Part shown: piece by piece, positions 43,888 to 52,908 of the stretch
How the letters are laid out: the number at the start of each line of letters is the position of its first letter
Position numbering within the stretch: position 1 is the first letter of the stretch
Position numbers and translations under genes: made by a program
Notes under the pieces: generated by a model
Database searches by the model: none
The model's input: only the letters and a program-made list of their open reading frames with translations
What the model was told of the DNA's origin: nothing
NCBI RefSeq assembly: GCF_001238295.1
Contig: NZ_LGXZ01000004.1
Location: 62,001-126,000, forward strand
Source: Ruegeria sp. 6PALISEP08
Lineage (GTDB): Bacteria; Pseudomonadota; Alphaproteobacteria; Rhodobacterales; Rhodobacteraceae
DNA length: 64,000 nt
Reading direction: 5' to 3'

Positions 43888-43935
43888 CAGACGTCTCCCC
43901 TCGTCAGATCAGTGTGCTTCATCTCAATTCATTTT

Positions 43936-43954
43936 AGGTCATAATTTCTGACCT
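43936..43954. promoter_or_regulatory. Inverted repeat AGGTCA-N7-TGACCT between iorAB fusion and lysR
   Basis: A perfect 6-bp inverted repeat with a 7-bp spacer, 49 bp upstream of the oxidoreductase start. A second dyad (TTATC-CACT-GATAA at 43964-43977) follows. Both could be operators of the divergent LysR or another regulator. Confidence 0.45.
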
Positions 43955-44056
43955 GTATAGGATTTATCCACTGATAAGTAACGATTTCACCCTTTGAATG
44001 TAGAACTTGTCACCCCTTTCATATAGGCGTTCAAATGGATAACGAAAGTTGCGGCG

Positions 44057-44965
44057 ATGGATTGGGACAAGCTTAGAATATTTCACGCAGTGGCCGATGC
44101 AGGCAGCCTCACACACGCCGGGGACAAGCTCAACTTGTCTCAATCCGCCGTGAGCCGACAGATCCGAGCGTTGGAAGAATCGCTGGATGCCACCCTTTTT
44201 CACCGTCATGCGCGGGGGCTGATTCTCACCGAACAGGGTGAACTGCTGTTCGACGCCACATCCGCCATGTCAAAAAGACTGGACGCCGCAGCCGCGCGCA
44301 TTCGCGACAGCGAAGAAGAGGTCTTTGGCGTCCTGCGGGTTACGACGACATTTGGCTTCGGCACGCTTTGGCTGGCCCCGCGCCTGCCTAAACTGTACGA
44401 GCAATACCCCGATCTGAACATCGACCTGATGCTGGAAGAGCGTGTTCTGGACCTTCCGATGCGCGAAGCCGATGTCGCCATTCGGATGAAAGAACCCAGC
44501 CAAGCGGATCTGGTGCGCAAACGCCTGATGACTGTTCATATGATGCTTTATGCGACACAGGATTACATCGAAACGCATGGCGGAATGCTGCAATCTTTGG
44601 ACGAGATTAAGGACCACCGCCTGATCTGCCAAACCCCCGCCGCACCACAGGTTGGCGCCAGTGCGGCCATGGTACGTCATTTGATGACCTACAATCCCGG
44701 GTCACTGCTGACAGTGAACAACTATTTTGGTGTGCTCCAAGGCGTCCTGCACAATTTGGGCATTGGGGTTTTGCCGGATTACGTCACACAAGACTTTCCG
44801 CACCTCGTACCCATACTTTCAGACATCGAAACCGCAGACGTCCCGGTCTATTTGGCTTATCCCGAAGAGCTGCGACATTCAAAACGCGTTGGCGCCTTCC
44901 GTGACTTCGTTCAGGACGAGATCATTGCCCAACGTAAACAATTGAAAAAAATGGGAAAACTTTAG
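44057..44965 (+). CDS. LysR family transcriptional regulator
   Basis: 302 residues. N-terminal helix-turn-helix (DKLRIFHAVADAGSLTHAG, then LSQSAVSRQIRALEE) and a periplasmic-binding-protein-like effector domain. Divergent from the indolepyruvate ferredoxin oxidoreductase gene 169 bp away, a typical LysR arrangement, so it may control it in response to an aromatic acid; the effector is unknown. A terminator lies 140 nt past its stop. Confidence 0.9.
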   Translation: MDWDKLRIFHAVADAGSLTHAGDKLNLSQSAVSRQIRALEESLDATLFHRHARGLILTEQGELLFDATSAMSKRLDAAAARIRDSEEEVFGVLRVTTTFGFGTLWLAPRLPKLYEQYPDLNIDLMLEERVLDLPMREADVAIRMKEPSQADLVRKRLMTVHMMLYATQDYIETHGGMLQSLDEIKDHRLICQTPAAPQVGASAAMVRHLMTYNPGSLLTVNNYFGVLQGVLHNLGIGVLPDYVTQDFPHLVPILSDIETADVPVYLAYPEELRHSKRVGAFRDFVQDEIIAQRKQLKKMGKL

Positions 44966-45015
44966 CTATGCACCCATAGCATATCGGGCATGAGGTCTTA
45001 GCAGCGTTAAATTCC

Positions 45016-45044
45016 TTGAACGTACACAAACTGCCCCCTAAATC
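45016..45044 (+). promoter_or_regulatory. Promoter-like boxes for the candidate small RNA
   Basis: TTGAAC at 45016-45021, a 17-nt spacer and TAAATC at 45039-45044. The -35 box is good, the -10 weak. Transcription would begin near 45051. Confidence 0.35.
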
Positions 45045-45050
45045 AGCAAT

Positions 45051-45132
45051 CGAAGGCGATGATGCCGAAACGCTCATCATCTTCATACCTCCCTGTTGGA
45101 CTACGGCCGAGCTTATTGCTCGGCCTTTTTTT
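45051..45132 (+). ncRNA. Candidate trans-acting small RNA
   Basis: An 80-nt or so non-coding segment with the classic sRNA layout: a 5' stem-loop (GATGATG at 45058-45064 with CATCATC at 45075-45081), an exposed stretch TTCATACCTCCCTGTTGG with an anti-Shine-Dalgarno CCUCCC motif, and a strong Rho-independent terminator with eight T residues. A promoter-like sequence lies just upstream. It could also be only the end of the lysR transcript. No known family is recognised. Confidence 0.45.
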
Positions 45133-45133
45133 T
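45105..45133 (+). terminator. Strong Rho-independent terminator
   Basis: GGCCGAGC (45105-45112) pairs with GCTCGGCC (45118-45125) around TTATT, followed by TTTTTTTT. It ends the candidate sRNA and any lysR read-through. Confidence 0.9.
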
Positions 45134-45235
45134 GCCCAAGGCTCCGCATTAAGTCAGCGAAAGTTCTGGGAAAAATACACGCATAAGCATATGATCCCAA
45201 AAAAACGAAACAATTTCGTGTTCGAGGGAAAATCC

Positions 45236-47482
45236 ATGCTCCAACCACTCCGCCTCTTGTTGGCGATTGTCTCCGCTTTATTTTTAGCGGTACCGCTATA
45301 TGCGCAAGACACCGGCACAACGTCTACAGTGACCATTCCAGAAGACCTGACACCCGAACAGGTCGACGATCTGGTTGCGCGCATGTCCGATGACCAGGTG
45401 CGCGCGATTCTTTTGGAACGGCTGGATGCAGTTGCAGAAGAACATGCGGCTGAAAAAGCGGACGTGGAAGACCCGCTGACCGAAATAAGCGAGATCTGGA
45501 CCGAGATGGTCTCGTCCTGGACACATGTTCTGACCACGCTTCCCAACATCGTCACAGCGCAGATTACCGCGTTCAGCAACTTTAGTGACACGTTCGGAAC
45601 GACCGGCGTGTTTACACTGTTCGGGCTTATCCTCTCGGTGCTGATTGTGGGTTTCATAGCTGAAAAGCTGTTCATATTCCTGACCCGTCGTTGGCATGAA
45701 GCGACGGAAGTCTCGGATGAGGGCGACCTTTGGGGCGCAGTCAGTTATCTATTCCGCCGGTTTTGCCGCGAAATCGCCGGGTTGATCGTTTTCTATGTTG
45801 TCATAAGGGCAGTTGGCCGTGGTTTACTGACGCCTGAACAAATCACCTATGCCGCTCCGTTTGTCTTCTACCTGATATGGATTCCGCGCTTGGGAGCAGC
45901 AGCGTCACGCTTTGTTTTGGCACCGGAGAAACCGCAACTCCGGCTGGTCAACATTGACGACCATTGGGCGAAATACCTGTACCGCAACCTCATCGGCCTG
46001 TTGATACTGATCGGCTTCACGCTGTTTGTCGTTCGCTTCAACGCGCTCAATGGTGTCACGGGTGATGATACCCGTATTGGCTTCTGGCTGAACGCAGCAA
46101 TCCACATCTACATCGCGGTTATCGCATGGACCGCCCGCGAAGGACTGTCTCAGATGATGCTGGGTACGGACCCGGATCATACGAAGTTCGACAAGGAAGT
46201 CGCGCACTATTACCCCTATTTTGCCATCGGCGTTTCGGTGGCAATCTGGCTTCTGGTCGAGTTTCTGGTTGCACAGCGCGATCCATCGACATTGAGGTTG
46301 CTAACCAGCGGCGCGCATTTCACAACCATGTTCTGGTTGTTGATAGCCCCCGCGCTCGACACACTGATCCGTGGATTGGTGCGCCATTTGCAGCCCCCTA
46401 TGTCTGGCGAAGGCCCTCTGGCTGAACGCGCCTACCGTTCTGCGAAACGCAGTTACATTCGGATTGGCCGCGTTATCGCGGGACTGATCGTGGTGTTCAT
46501 GATCGCGCGCACCTGGCAACTTGATCTGCGTAACGTTGCTTCGGCTGGTGTCAGTGCCGAAGTTGGCGGTGCTGTCATCGAATTCCTGCTGATCATCGCC
46601 GTTGGCTATATCTTGAACGAGGTCGTCTCGTTGTGGATCAACCGTCGATTGGCAAGGGAACAAACTGCGGCCGAGGAGCTGGACGAAGAAGCAGGCGGTG
46701 AAGGCGGCGGTGCCGGTGGGTCTCGTCTGGCGACTGTTTTGCCCCTGATGCGGATAACGGCCCAGATCACAATTGCCGTGATTTTTGGCCTGCTGGCACT
46801 GGGTGCATTAGGCATCAACATCACGCCGCTGCTGGCCGGTGCCGGTGTTCTGGGTCTGGCTATCGGCTTTGGCGCGCAGAAGCTGGTCGCTGATATCGTG
46901 GGCGGGGTATTCTTCCTGATCGACGATGCCTTCCGCGTTGGAGAATATGTCGACGTCGGCGGCACGATGGGAACGGTCGAGAAGATCTCGGTTCGCTCGA
47001 TGCAGCTGCGTCACCATCGAGGTGCTGTGCATACGATCCCGTATGGTGAGATTCAGAAGCTGACAAACTTCAGCCGTGACTGGGTTATCATGAAGCTGAA
47101 ATTCACCGTGCCGTTTGATACCGACCCTAACAAGGTCAAGAAGATCTTCAAGAAGATCGGTGCCGAGATGATGGCCGACGAGACCCACAAGGATGGCTTT
47201 CTGCAACCCTTCAAATCGCAGGGCGTGTTCGACTTCGACGATGTCGGCATGATCATCCGCGGCAAGTTCATGGCCAAGCCCGGAAAGCAATTCACACTGC
47301 GCAAGGAAATCTTCAACCGGGTCAAGGCAGCCTTCAAGGAAAACGGCATCGACTTTGCCCGCCGTGAGGTGCGTGTTGCGATGCCGGGGCAGGAAGAAGC
47401 CGAAAACCTGAGCCCGGAACAGAAGGCCGCTGTAGGTGCCGCAGCCGCAGCTCAACTCAACAAAGATCAGGGGTCAGCGTAA
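45236..47482 (+). CDS. MscS-family mechanosensitive channel
   Basis: 748 residues from the ATG at 45236, which follows CGAGGG and starts a signal peptide (residues 1-23, cleaved near PLYAQD); the upstream frame to 45059 overlaps the candidate sRNA. A periplasmic coiled-coil region is followed by several membrane helices and the MscS core: the glycine/alanine-rich pore helix in LLAGAGVLGLAIGFGAQKLV, the beta domain with RVGEYVDVGGTMGTVE, and a C-terminal alpha/beta domain. It is larger than MscS and resembles MscM/YnaI-type channels. It protects cells from osmotic downshock. Confidence 0.9.
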   Translation: MLQPLRLLLAIVSALFLAVPLYAQDTGTTSTVTIPEDLTPEQVDDLVARMSDDQVRAILLERLDAVAEEHAAEKADVEDPLTEISEIWTEMVSSWTHVLTTLPNIVTAQITAFSNFSDTFGTTGVFTLFGLILSVLIVGFIAEKLFIFLTRRWHEATEVSDEGDLWGAVSYLFRRFCREIAGLIVFYVVIRAVGRGLLTPEQITYAAPFVFYLIWIPRLGAAASRFVLAPEKPQLRLVNIDDHWAKYLYRNLIGLLILIGFTLFVVRFNALNGVTGDDTRIGFWLNAAIHIYIAVIAWTAREGLSQMMLGTDPDHTKFDKEVAHYYPYFAIGVSVAIWLLVEFLVAQRDPSTLRLLTSGAHFTTMFWLLIAPALDTLIRGLVRHLQPPMSGEGPLAERAYRSAKRSYIRIGRVIAGLIVVFMIARTWQLDLRNVASAGVSAEVGGAVIEFLLIIAVGYILNEVVSLWINRRLAREQTAAEELDEEAGGEGGGAGGSRLATVLPLMRITAQITIAVIFGLLALGALGINITPLLAGAGVLGLAIGFGAQKLVADIVGGVFFLIDDAFRVGEYVDVGGTMGTVEKISVRSMQLRHHRGAVHTIPYGEIQKLTNFSRDWVIMKLKFTVPFDTDPNKVKKIFKKIGAEMMADETHKDGFLQPFKSQGVFDFDDVGMIIRGKFMAKPGKQFTLRKEIFNRVKAAFKENGIDFARREVRVAMPGQEEAENLSPEQKAAVGAAAAAQLNKDQGSA

Positions 47483-47533
47483 CCTACGCGGTTTACGCCT
47501 TCAATTTGCGCCAGTACTGCGGTGCATTCCTTC

Positions 47534-47564
47534 GGAACCGGCAGTGATGCCGGTTCCGTTTTTC
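47534..47564 (+). terminator. Rho-independent terminator after the MscS gene
   Basis: GGAACCGGCA (47534-47543) pairs with TGCCGGTTCC (47548-47557), followed by GTTTTTC. Confidence 0.88.
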
Positions 47565-47662
47565 TTTGAAAGAAGCAACCTGCGCCGTCTTGACCCTTTC
47601 CACGGGCGCGCCCTTGCCCTACAACGCGCGCAATCTCGGCCCACTTGGACACAGGACAGAAG

Positions 47663-49822
47663 ATGCAAGAGCCCGCCATCACACCCGATCTGATTGCTGC
47701 ACATGGGCTCAAGCCCGCGGAATACGACATGATCCTCGAGATCATCGGGCGTGAACCGACCTTCACTGAACTGGGCATCTTCTCGGCCATGTGGAACGAG
47801 CATTGCTCGTACAAATCGTCCAAGAAATGGCTGCGCACTCTGCCAACATCCGGCCCTCAGGTGATTTGTGGCCCCGGCGAAAACGCAGGCGTTGTTGACA
47901 TTGGCGACGGGCAAGCGGTTGTTTTCAAAATGGAAAGCCACAACCACCCGTCTTACATCGAACCTTATCAGGGTGCGGCGACCGGCGTAGGCGGCATCCT
48001 TCGCGATGTTTTCACCATGGGCGCACGCCCAATCGCGTCCATGAACGCGCTGTCTTTCGGTGAACCCGGTCACCACAAAACCCGCCAGCTGGTGAACGGT
48101 GTGGTCGAAGGCATCGGCGGTTACGGCAACTGCTTTGGCGTGCCGTGCGTTGGCGGCGAAGTCCGGTTCCATCCGGCCTATAACGGCAACTGCCTGGTGA
48201 ATGCTTTTGCAGCGGGTCTGGCTGACAGTGACAAGATTTTCTATTCGGCAGCGTCCGGCGTCGGGATGCCCGTGGTCTATCTGGGCGCCAAAACCGGCCG
48301 TGACGGCGTGGGCGGCGCAACCATGGCGTCTGCCGAATTCGACGACACCATCGAAGAAAAGCGCCCAACCGTTCAGGTTGGCGACCCCTTCACCGAAAAA
48401 CGCCTGATGGAAGCAACGCTGGAGCTTATGCAGACCGGCGCCGTGATCTCGATCCAGGACATGGGCGCGGCGGGCCTGACCTGTTCTGCCGTGGAAATGG
48501 GCGACAAGGGTGGTCTGGGCGTACGCCTCGATCTGGAAAACGTGCCTCAGCGCGAAGAAAACATGACAGCTTATGAGATGATGCTATCGGAATCTCAGGA
48601 ACGGATGCTGATGGTCCTCAAGCCCGAACTTGAAACCGAGGCCCGCGCTGTTTTTGAAAAATGGGATCTGGACTTTGCCATCGTTGGAGAGACGATTGCC
48701 GACGACCGCTTTCTGATCATGCATAATGGAGAGGTGAAAGCGGACCTCGTCCTGTCCAAGCTCTCCTCCACCGCGCCGGAATATGACCGCCCGTGGGAAC
48801 CGACACCCGCGGCGGAAGAGCTGTCCGAAGTGCCGCAAATCGACCCGATCGACGGGCTGCGCGCCCTGCTCTCTTCTCCCAACTACGCAGGCAAGCAGTG
48901 GGTGTACGAGCAGTATGATACCATGGTGATGGCCGACAGCGCCCGCACGCCCGGTCTGGGCGCTGGCATGGTGCGCGTCCACGGCACCGACAAGGTGCTG
49001 GCTTTCACGTCAGACGTGACACCACGCTATGTGCGCGCTAACCCGGTCGAAGGTGGCAAACAAGCCGTGGCCGAAGCCTATCGCAACCTGACCGCTGTTG
49101 GGGCCAAGCCGCTGGCCACCACCGACAACCTGAATTTCGGCAACCCCGAAAAGCCTGAAATCATGGGCCAGTTCGTTGGTGCCGTTCAAGGCATTGGCGC
49201 GGCGGTCGGCGCGTTGGATATGCCCATCGTATCGGGCAACGTCTCACTTTATAATGAAACGGATGGTCAGGCGATACTGCCCACGCCGACCATCGGCGCG
49301 GTCGGCCTGCTGAACCATGCGGACGAGATTATCGGAAATGAAGTCCGCGAGGGCCACGTGGCTCTGGTCATCGGCGAAACCAAGGGCCATCTAGGTCAAT
49401 CCGCCCTACTGGCCGAGGTGTTCAACCGCGAAGACGGTGATGCGCCGCATGTCGATCTGAGCGCGGAACAGCGTAACGGCGACTTCATTCGCGCCAATCG
49501 CGAGATGATCAAAGCCTGCACCGACCTTGGCGATGGTGGTCTTGCATTGGCCGCCTTTGAATTGGCCGAAGCGGCTGGTGTTGGCGTTCATCTCGACGAC
49601 GCGCCGACCGAATTCCTGTTTGGCGAAGATCAGGCGCGTTATCTGGTCGCCTGCAACTTTGATCAGGCAGAGGCACTTATGATTGCCGCCGGTCAGACCG
49701 GTGTGCCGCTGTTTTCGGTTGGTCGCTTCACCGGTGATGCGGTGAAAATCGGCGGCTCGGAAGCTTCGCTGGATGAACTGACGGCGGTTTTCCGCAGCAG
49801 CTTTGCCGAGGCCGTCGCCTAA
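47663..49822 (+). CDS. purL: Phosphoribosylformylglycinamidine synthase, synthetase subunit
   Basis: 719 residues from the ATG at 47663 (AGGA upstream; a TTG at 47645 is less likely). The small, PurS-dependent form of Pur[15 protein letters not shown]-binding [16 protein letters not shown], and [16 protein letters not shown]. With PurQ and PurS it forms FGAM synthase. It stands alone, 20 kb from purQ and purS, between terminators at 47534 and 49845. Confidence 0.96.
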   Translation: MQEPAITPDLIAAHGLKPAEYDMILEIIGREPTFTELGIFSAMWNEHCSYKSSKKWLRTLPTSGPQVICGPGENAGVVDIGDGQAVVFKMESHNHPSYIEPYQGAATGVGGILRDVFTMGARPIASMNALSFGEPGHHKTRQLVNGVVEGIGGYGNCFGVPCVGGEVRFHPAYNGNCLVNAFAAGLADSDKIFYSAASGVGMPVVYLGAKTGRDGVGGATMASAEFDDTIEEKRPTVQVGDPFTEKRLMEATLELMQTGAVISIQDMGAAGLTCSAVEMGDKGGLGVRLDLENVPQREENMTAYEMMLSESQERMLMVLKPELETEARAVFEKWDLDFAIVGETIADDRFLIMHNGEVKADLVLSKLSSTAPEYDRPWEPTPAAEELSEVPQIDPIDGLRALLSSPNYAGKQWVYEQYDTMVMADSARTPGLGAGMVRVHGTDKVLAFTSDVTPRYVRANPVEGGKQAVAEAYRNLTAVGAKPLATTDNLNFGNPEKPEIMGQFVGAVQGIGAAVGALDMPIVSGNVSLYNETDGQAILPTPTIGAVGLLNHADEIIGNEVREGHVALVIGETKGHLGQSALLAEVFNREDGDAPHVDLSAEQRNGDFIRANREMIKACTDLGDGGLALAAFELAEAAGVGVHLDDAPTEFLFGEDQARYLVACNFDQAEALMIAAGQTGVPLFSVGRFTGDAVKIGGSEASLDELTAVFRSSFAEAVA

Positions 49823-49844
49823 CAACGCGACACAAAAGCCAATC

Positions 49845-49884
49845 GAAACCCGCGTCTTGTTCCGACGCGGGTTTCGTTGTTTTT
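49845..49884 (+). terminator. Rho-independent terminator after purL
   Basis: GAAACCCGCGTC (49845-49856) pairs with GACGCGGGTTTC (49864-49875), followed by GTTGTTTTT. Confidence 0.9.
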
Positions 49885-49957
49885 GAATGTGCTCGTGCTC
49901 TTGCGCGCCCGGTTCATGCGCTCTACATCTTGGGAAAGACCTTCTGGAGTTACATAC

Positions 49958-50194
49958 ATGCCGATGAGCACCCACGAAATCGAACACCTGCTGCGCGAAG
50001 CCTTTCCTGATGCTGAGATTCAGGTCGGCGGTCAGGACGGTGTTCATATGTCTGCCATGGTGGTGGACGAGAGCTTTCGCGGCAAAAACCGGGTGCAACA
50101 GCAACGCGCGGTTTATGCAGCGTTAAAGGGCAAGATGGATGGCCCGGATGGAGAGTTGCACGCACTGGCGTTAACGACAAAAGTGCCTGAATGA
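49958..50194 (+). CDS. bolA: BolA family protein
   Basis: 78 residues from the ATG at 49958 (GGAG 8 nt before). Class II KH-like BolA/IbaG fold: LLREAFPDAEIQVGGQDGVH and FRGKNRVQQQRAVYAAL. BolA proteins bind Grx4-type glutaredoxins through a shared 2Fe-2S cluster; a grxD gene follows three positions on. It is coupled by ATGA overlap to the next small gene. Confidence 0.9.
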   Translation: MPMSTHEIEHLLREAFPDAEIQVGGQDGVHMSAMVVDESFRGKNRVQQQRAVYAALKGKMDGPDGELHALALTTKVPE

Positions 50195-50433
50195 ACGCAT
50201 CTTTCTGGATATATGGCACTCGCGGGTTGATAACCCTGATTGGCTGCTTCGCCATAATTAAGTCCGCTATAAATCCAAAACACACTGACAAAATACGCGG
50301 TGTGAAACCCGGTCAGGGCGATCAGTTAATAGATCATGGAACTGTGCTTGGTGGCGGAGGCGGCCATGTAACCGTTTCGAGGGTCACGCGAGACCCACAA
50401 GAATACGCCAAAGCAATGGCTCTGAAGACATGA
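50191..50433 (+). CDS. Small membrane protein between bolA and grxD
   Basis: 80 residues. One membrane segment (about residues 4-24) followed by a soluble tail with the glycine run GGGGGHVTVSR. The start overlaps the bolA stop and its stop overlaps the next start (both ATGA), so it is translated in a coupled series. Family not recognised. Confidence 0.7.
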   Translation: MNASFWIYGTRGLITLIGCFAIIKSAINPKHTDKIRGVKPGQGDQLIDHGTVLGGGGGHVTVSRVTRDPQEYAKAMALKT

Positions 50434-50723
50434 ACAACTGGCTCATCTGGGTAGGCGGAATAGCAACATTGATAGTTGCCGCCGCTCTGATCGAAGCCTA
50501 TGTGAAGCGCAACAGAAGTCGTAAACTCGCCGACATGCGTCCCGACCCAGACAAACTCAGCAAAGTCGGCGGTATCGAACGCTATGGACTTGATCCGCTG
50601 GCCTTGGCGCAGGCTGAGCACCGGCGGCTGGAAGAAGAAGAAGGATGGGTGCCCGACCCATCAAGGAACGAAACGACCGCCCCGAATGCGGGTGAAGAGG
50701 AAAAGCAAGATGAGCGACGTTAA
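50430..50723 (+). CDS. Small single-pass membrane protein before grxD
   Basis: 97 residues. One N-terminal helix (about residues 4-22, GGIATLIVAAALIEAYV), then a charged tail ending EEEKQDERR. The grxD start lies 14 bp inside its 3' end. Family not recognised. Position in a coupled bolA-grxD unit suggests a link to iron-sulfur or redox control, which is inference. Confidence 0.7.
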   Translation: MNNWLIWVGGIATLIVAAALIEAYVKRNRSRKLADMRPDPDKLSKVGGIERYGLDPLALAQAEHRRLEEEEGWVPDPSRNETTAPNAGEEEKQDERR

Positions 50724-51072
50724 AACTCAGATCGACGAAACCGTCAAAGCCAACGACGTGGTACTGTACATGAAAGGCACCAAAGAGATGCCACAGTGCG
50801 GGTTCTCGTCGCGCGTGGCCGGCGTGCTGAACTACATGGGCGTTGAATATGCCGATGTGAACGTTCTCGCTGACGAAGACATCCGTCAGGGCATCAAGGA
50901 TTATTCTGACTGGCCAACCGTGCCGCAGCTTTATGTCAAAGGAGAGTTCGTCGGTGGTTGCGACATCATCACCGAGATGACTCTGTCGGGTGAACTGGAC
51001 ACTCTGTTTGACGAGAACGGTGTCGGCTACAACAAAGACGCAGCCGACAAAATCCGTGAAGCAAACGCCTAA
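50710..51072 (+). CDS. grxD: Monothiol glutaredoxin (Grx4/GrxD)
   Basis: 120 residues from the ATG at 50710, preceded by GAGGAAAAG. Single-domain monothiol glutaredoxin with the CGFS active site (PQCGFSSRV), the cis-Pro region TVPQLYVKGEFVGGCD for glutathione and the typical C-terminal helix. It binds a 2Fe-2S cluster with glutathione and pairs with BolA, coded three genes earlier. Convergent with an MliC-like gene, 6 bp apart. Confidence 0.95.
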   Translation: MSDVKTQIDETVKANDVVLYMKGTKEMPQCGFSSRVAGVLNYMGVEYADVNVLADEDIRQGIKDYSDWPTVPQLYVKGEFVGGCDIITEMTLSGELDTLFDENGVGYNKDAADKIREANA

Positions 51073-51078
51073 GCCAAC

Positions 51079-51420
51079 CTATCGGCTGGAACAGTTCTGA
51101 TAGATCACCTGCTCATTGGCGGCACCTGCCGCCGAGTAGCTGATCGACGCGTTCCAGCCTTTTGAACGCAGGATATACGTTCCCTCACCGCCGGTGGATT
51201 GATAGCGGATACCTGATCCGCTTTCCACCTGGCGCATGGCGACCAGAGTGTTGTCCACCATTGTCGCCGCCGCGCCTGAGCCATCGGTTGCATTGAAATA
51301 GCTCACAGGCAATGGAACTCCGTTTTCACAGGTGAACGTGACCGACAATATGTCGATCTCTGCCAAGGCGGACGATGCAGGCAATGCCAGCGCGGCCGCA
51401 AACAAGATCTTTCGCACCAT
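51079..51420 (-). CDS. MliC-like exported lysozyme inhibitor domain protein
   Basis: 113 residues. A signal peptide (1-20, ending SSALAE) and an MliC-type beta domain: FTCENGVPLPVSYFN, MRQVESGSGIRYQS and a C-terminal Cys, which with the first Cys gives the usual disulfide. MliC proteins inhibit C-type lysozyme, mainly in periplasm or outer membrane. No lipobox is present, so this one is soluble. Confidence 0.75.
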   Translation of the reverse strand: MVRKILFAAALALPASSALAEIDILSVTFTCENGVPLPVSYFNATDGSGAAATMVDNTLVAMRQVESGSGIRYQSTGGEGTYILRSKGWNASISYSAAGAANEQVIYQNCSSR

Positions 51421-51425
51421 CGTTG

Positions 51426-51818
51426 TTATGCCTTCTTTTCTTCGACAACTGCGGCCAGGGCTTCTGCCCGCGCCGCCAGTTCCGCCAATGTATCTGTGAC
51501 AGAGGGCGGCACCACCGCCACTTCGACCCGTTCAGGTTCCGGTGCCGGAGCGTTCCGAAGGCTCTGTAGTGTCGCCTCAACCTCGGCCAGCTTCGCCTCC
51601 AGCGATTTCACTTTGTCTTCCGTTGCCGCCGTCCTGTCGGCTAGCATGAGGCCGGCCATCAAAAGCATACGGGATTCAGGCATCCGACCGATCTGATCGG
51701 ACAACACCTGGGCTTCATCGTCCAGCATTTTGGCTGCGGAATGCAGAAAAGGCTCCTCACCGTCCTGACACGAGACGTCAAAGCCGCGACCGCCGATATT
51801 AATGGTCACTTCGGGCAT
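51426..51818 (-). CDS. zapA: Cell division protein ZapA
   Basis: 130 residues. ZapA domain [22 protein letters not shown] then a coiled coil (VKSLEAKLAEVEATLQSL). Longer than E. coli ZapA by a Pro-rich tail. ZapA binds FtsZ and bundles the Z ring. Its start (TAATG) overlaps the stop of the coiled-coil gene before it by one base, so they are coupled. Ends 5 bp from the MliC-like gene start. Confidence 0.9.
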   Translation of the reverse strand: MPEVTINIGGRGFDVSCQDGEEPFLHSAAKMLDDEAQVLSDQIGRMPESRMLLMAGLMLADRTAATEDKVKSLEAKLAEVEATLQSLRNAPAPEPERVEVAVVPPSVTDTLAELAARAEALAAVVEEKKA

Positions 51819-52672
51819 TACTCCACCTCACCTTCTACAAGTTTCGCTTGCGACAGCAGCGGCTCAAGGCGCGCAAGAACGGCCTGCGCTTCGGCCGCGT
51901 CCGAGGCTTGCGCGGCCCGTGTGGCCTCAAGCTCGGCGACTGTGGCCCGGTTCAGAAGTTCCGCATCTGTCACCCCGTCAGTTGCCGCCGCCCGTAATTC
52001 GTCAACCGCATTGCGCAACTGTTCGTTTGCCTTGCGCATACGTTGCAGATCGTCATCCAGACGCGACATCGCAGCGCCATGGCTGGCGCGTTCGGCCCGC
52101 AGCATCTCCAGCTCGGCGCTCAGGTCGTCGACCCGCACGGTGTCTTCCAACTCGGCCTTGAGCCGGTTGTTTTCTGCTTCTACGGCCTTCGCCTGATCCA
52201 GCATCCCGCGCAATTGTTCCAGTTCGGCCCTTAACGGTTCGGGATCTTCAAGCGCGTCAAAGTCCGCCCGCATCCGTTCGTTTTCGGCCTTCAAAGTTTC
52301 AAGCTCGGTGCTGTTGTCCAACGCCGCCTTGGCTTCGGCCAGTTCGGCACGTGCAGCTTCCACCGAAGCGATCTTGACACGGGCTTCCTCTAGCTCGGTG
52401 CGTAGCGCGTCAGTTTCTTCGGTGTCAGACGGAGCCGCTCGCAACTCTTCAAGATCAGCACGCAAGCCATCCATCTGCTGTTCGTGCTGCTGTTTCAGGG
52501 ATTTCAGCCGTTCCTGAAGCTGTGCGTTGGCGACGCGTTCATCCTCAAGCGCAGTCTGAAGCCCCTCATCCGGCCCGGTGTCCCCGGGTGCAGCACCCAA
52601 TGCCTCGACTCCCACGCCAATGCGGTCCATCGCGGAAATAATACGGTGCTGTAACTCTTCTATCTGGCTCAT
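51818..52672 (-). CDS. Coiled-coil protein coupled to ZapA
   Basis: 284 residues, mostly a long heptad coiled coil (about residues 35-260), rich in Glu, Ala and Leu, with [19 protein letters not shown] at the start. No domain is recognised. Its link to zapA (1-bp overlap) suggests a partner in division, perhaps like ZapB, but sequence similarity to ZapB was not seen. Divergent from transketolase. Confidence 0.75.
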   Translation of the reverse strand: MSQIEELQHRIISAMDRIGVGVEALGAAPGDTGPDEGLQTALEDERVANAQLQERLKSLKQQHEQQMDGLRADLEELRAAPSDTEETDALRTELEEARVKIASVEAARAELAEAKAALDNSTELETLKAENERMRADFDALEDPEPLRAELEQLRGMLDQAKAVEAENNRLKAELEDTVRVDDLSAELEMLRAERASHGAAMSRLDDDLQRMRKANEQLRNAVDELRAAATDGVTDAELLNRATVAELEATRAAQASDAAEAQAVLARLEPLLSQAKLVEGEVE

Positions 52673-52908
52673 GCCCCTGTCACCTCTTTATCAAGGTTCA
52701 TTCTGTTTCGATGCGATCCGAATCAAAACCGAATCCCGCCTGCAGACAGTCTAACGGAATGCGACAGAAAATACCCACTGTTTGCTTTCAACCACTTGAG
52801 CCCCGCTCTTCATGCATTGCGGCCCGATTCACCCCAGTTCTACTTGCACTTTGGGTGTTGGATGGTATTGAGCCCGCAATCTGCTTCAAACCCAAAGGAA
52901 CAACGCCC

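Noticed and set aside
50191-50433. The two small genes before grxD as chance frames
   Set aside because: Both have ATG starts in ATGA overlaps, sensible membrane segments and no better competing frame, so they were kept as genes.
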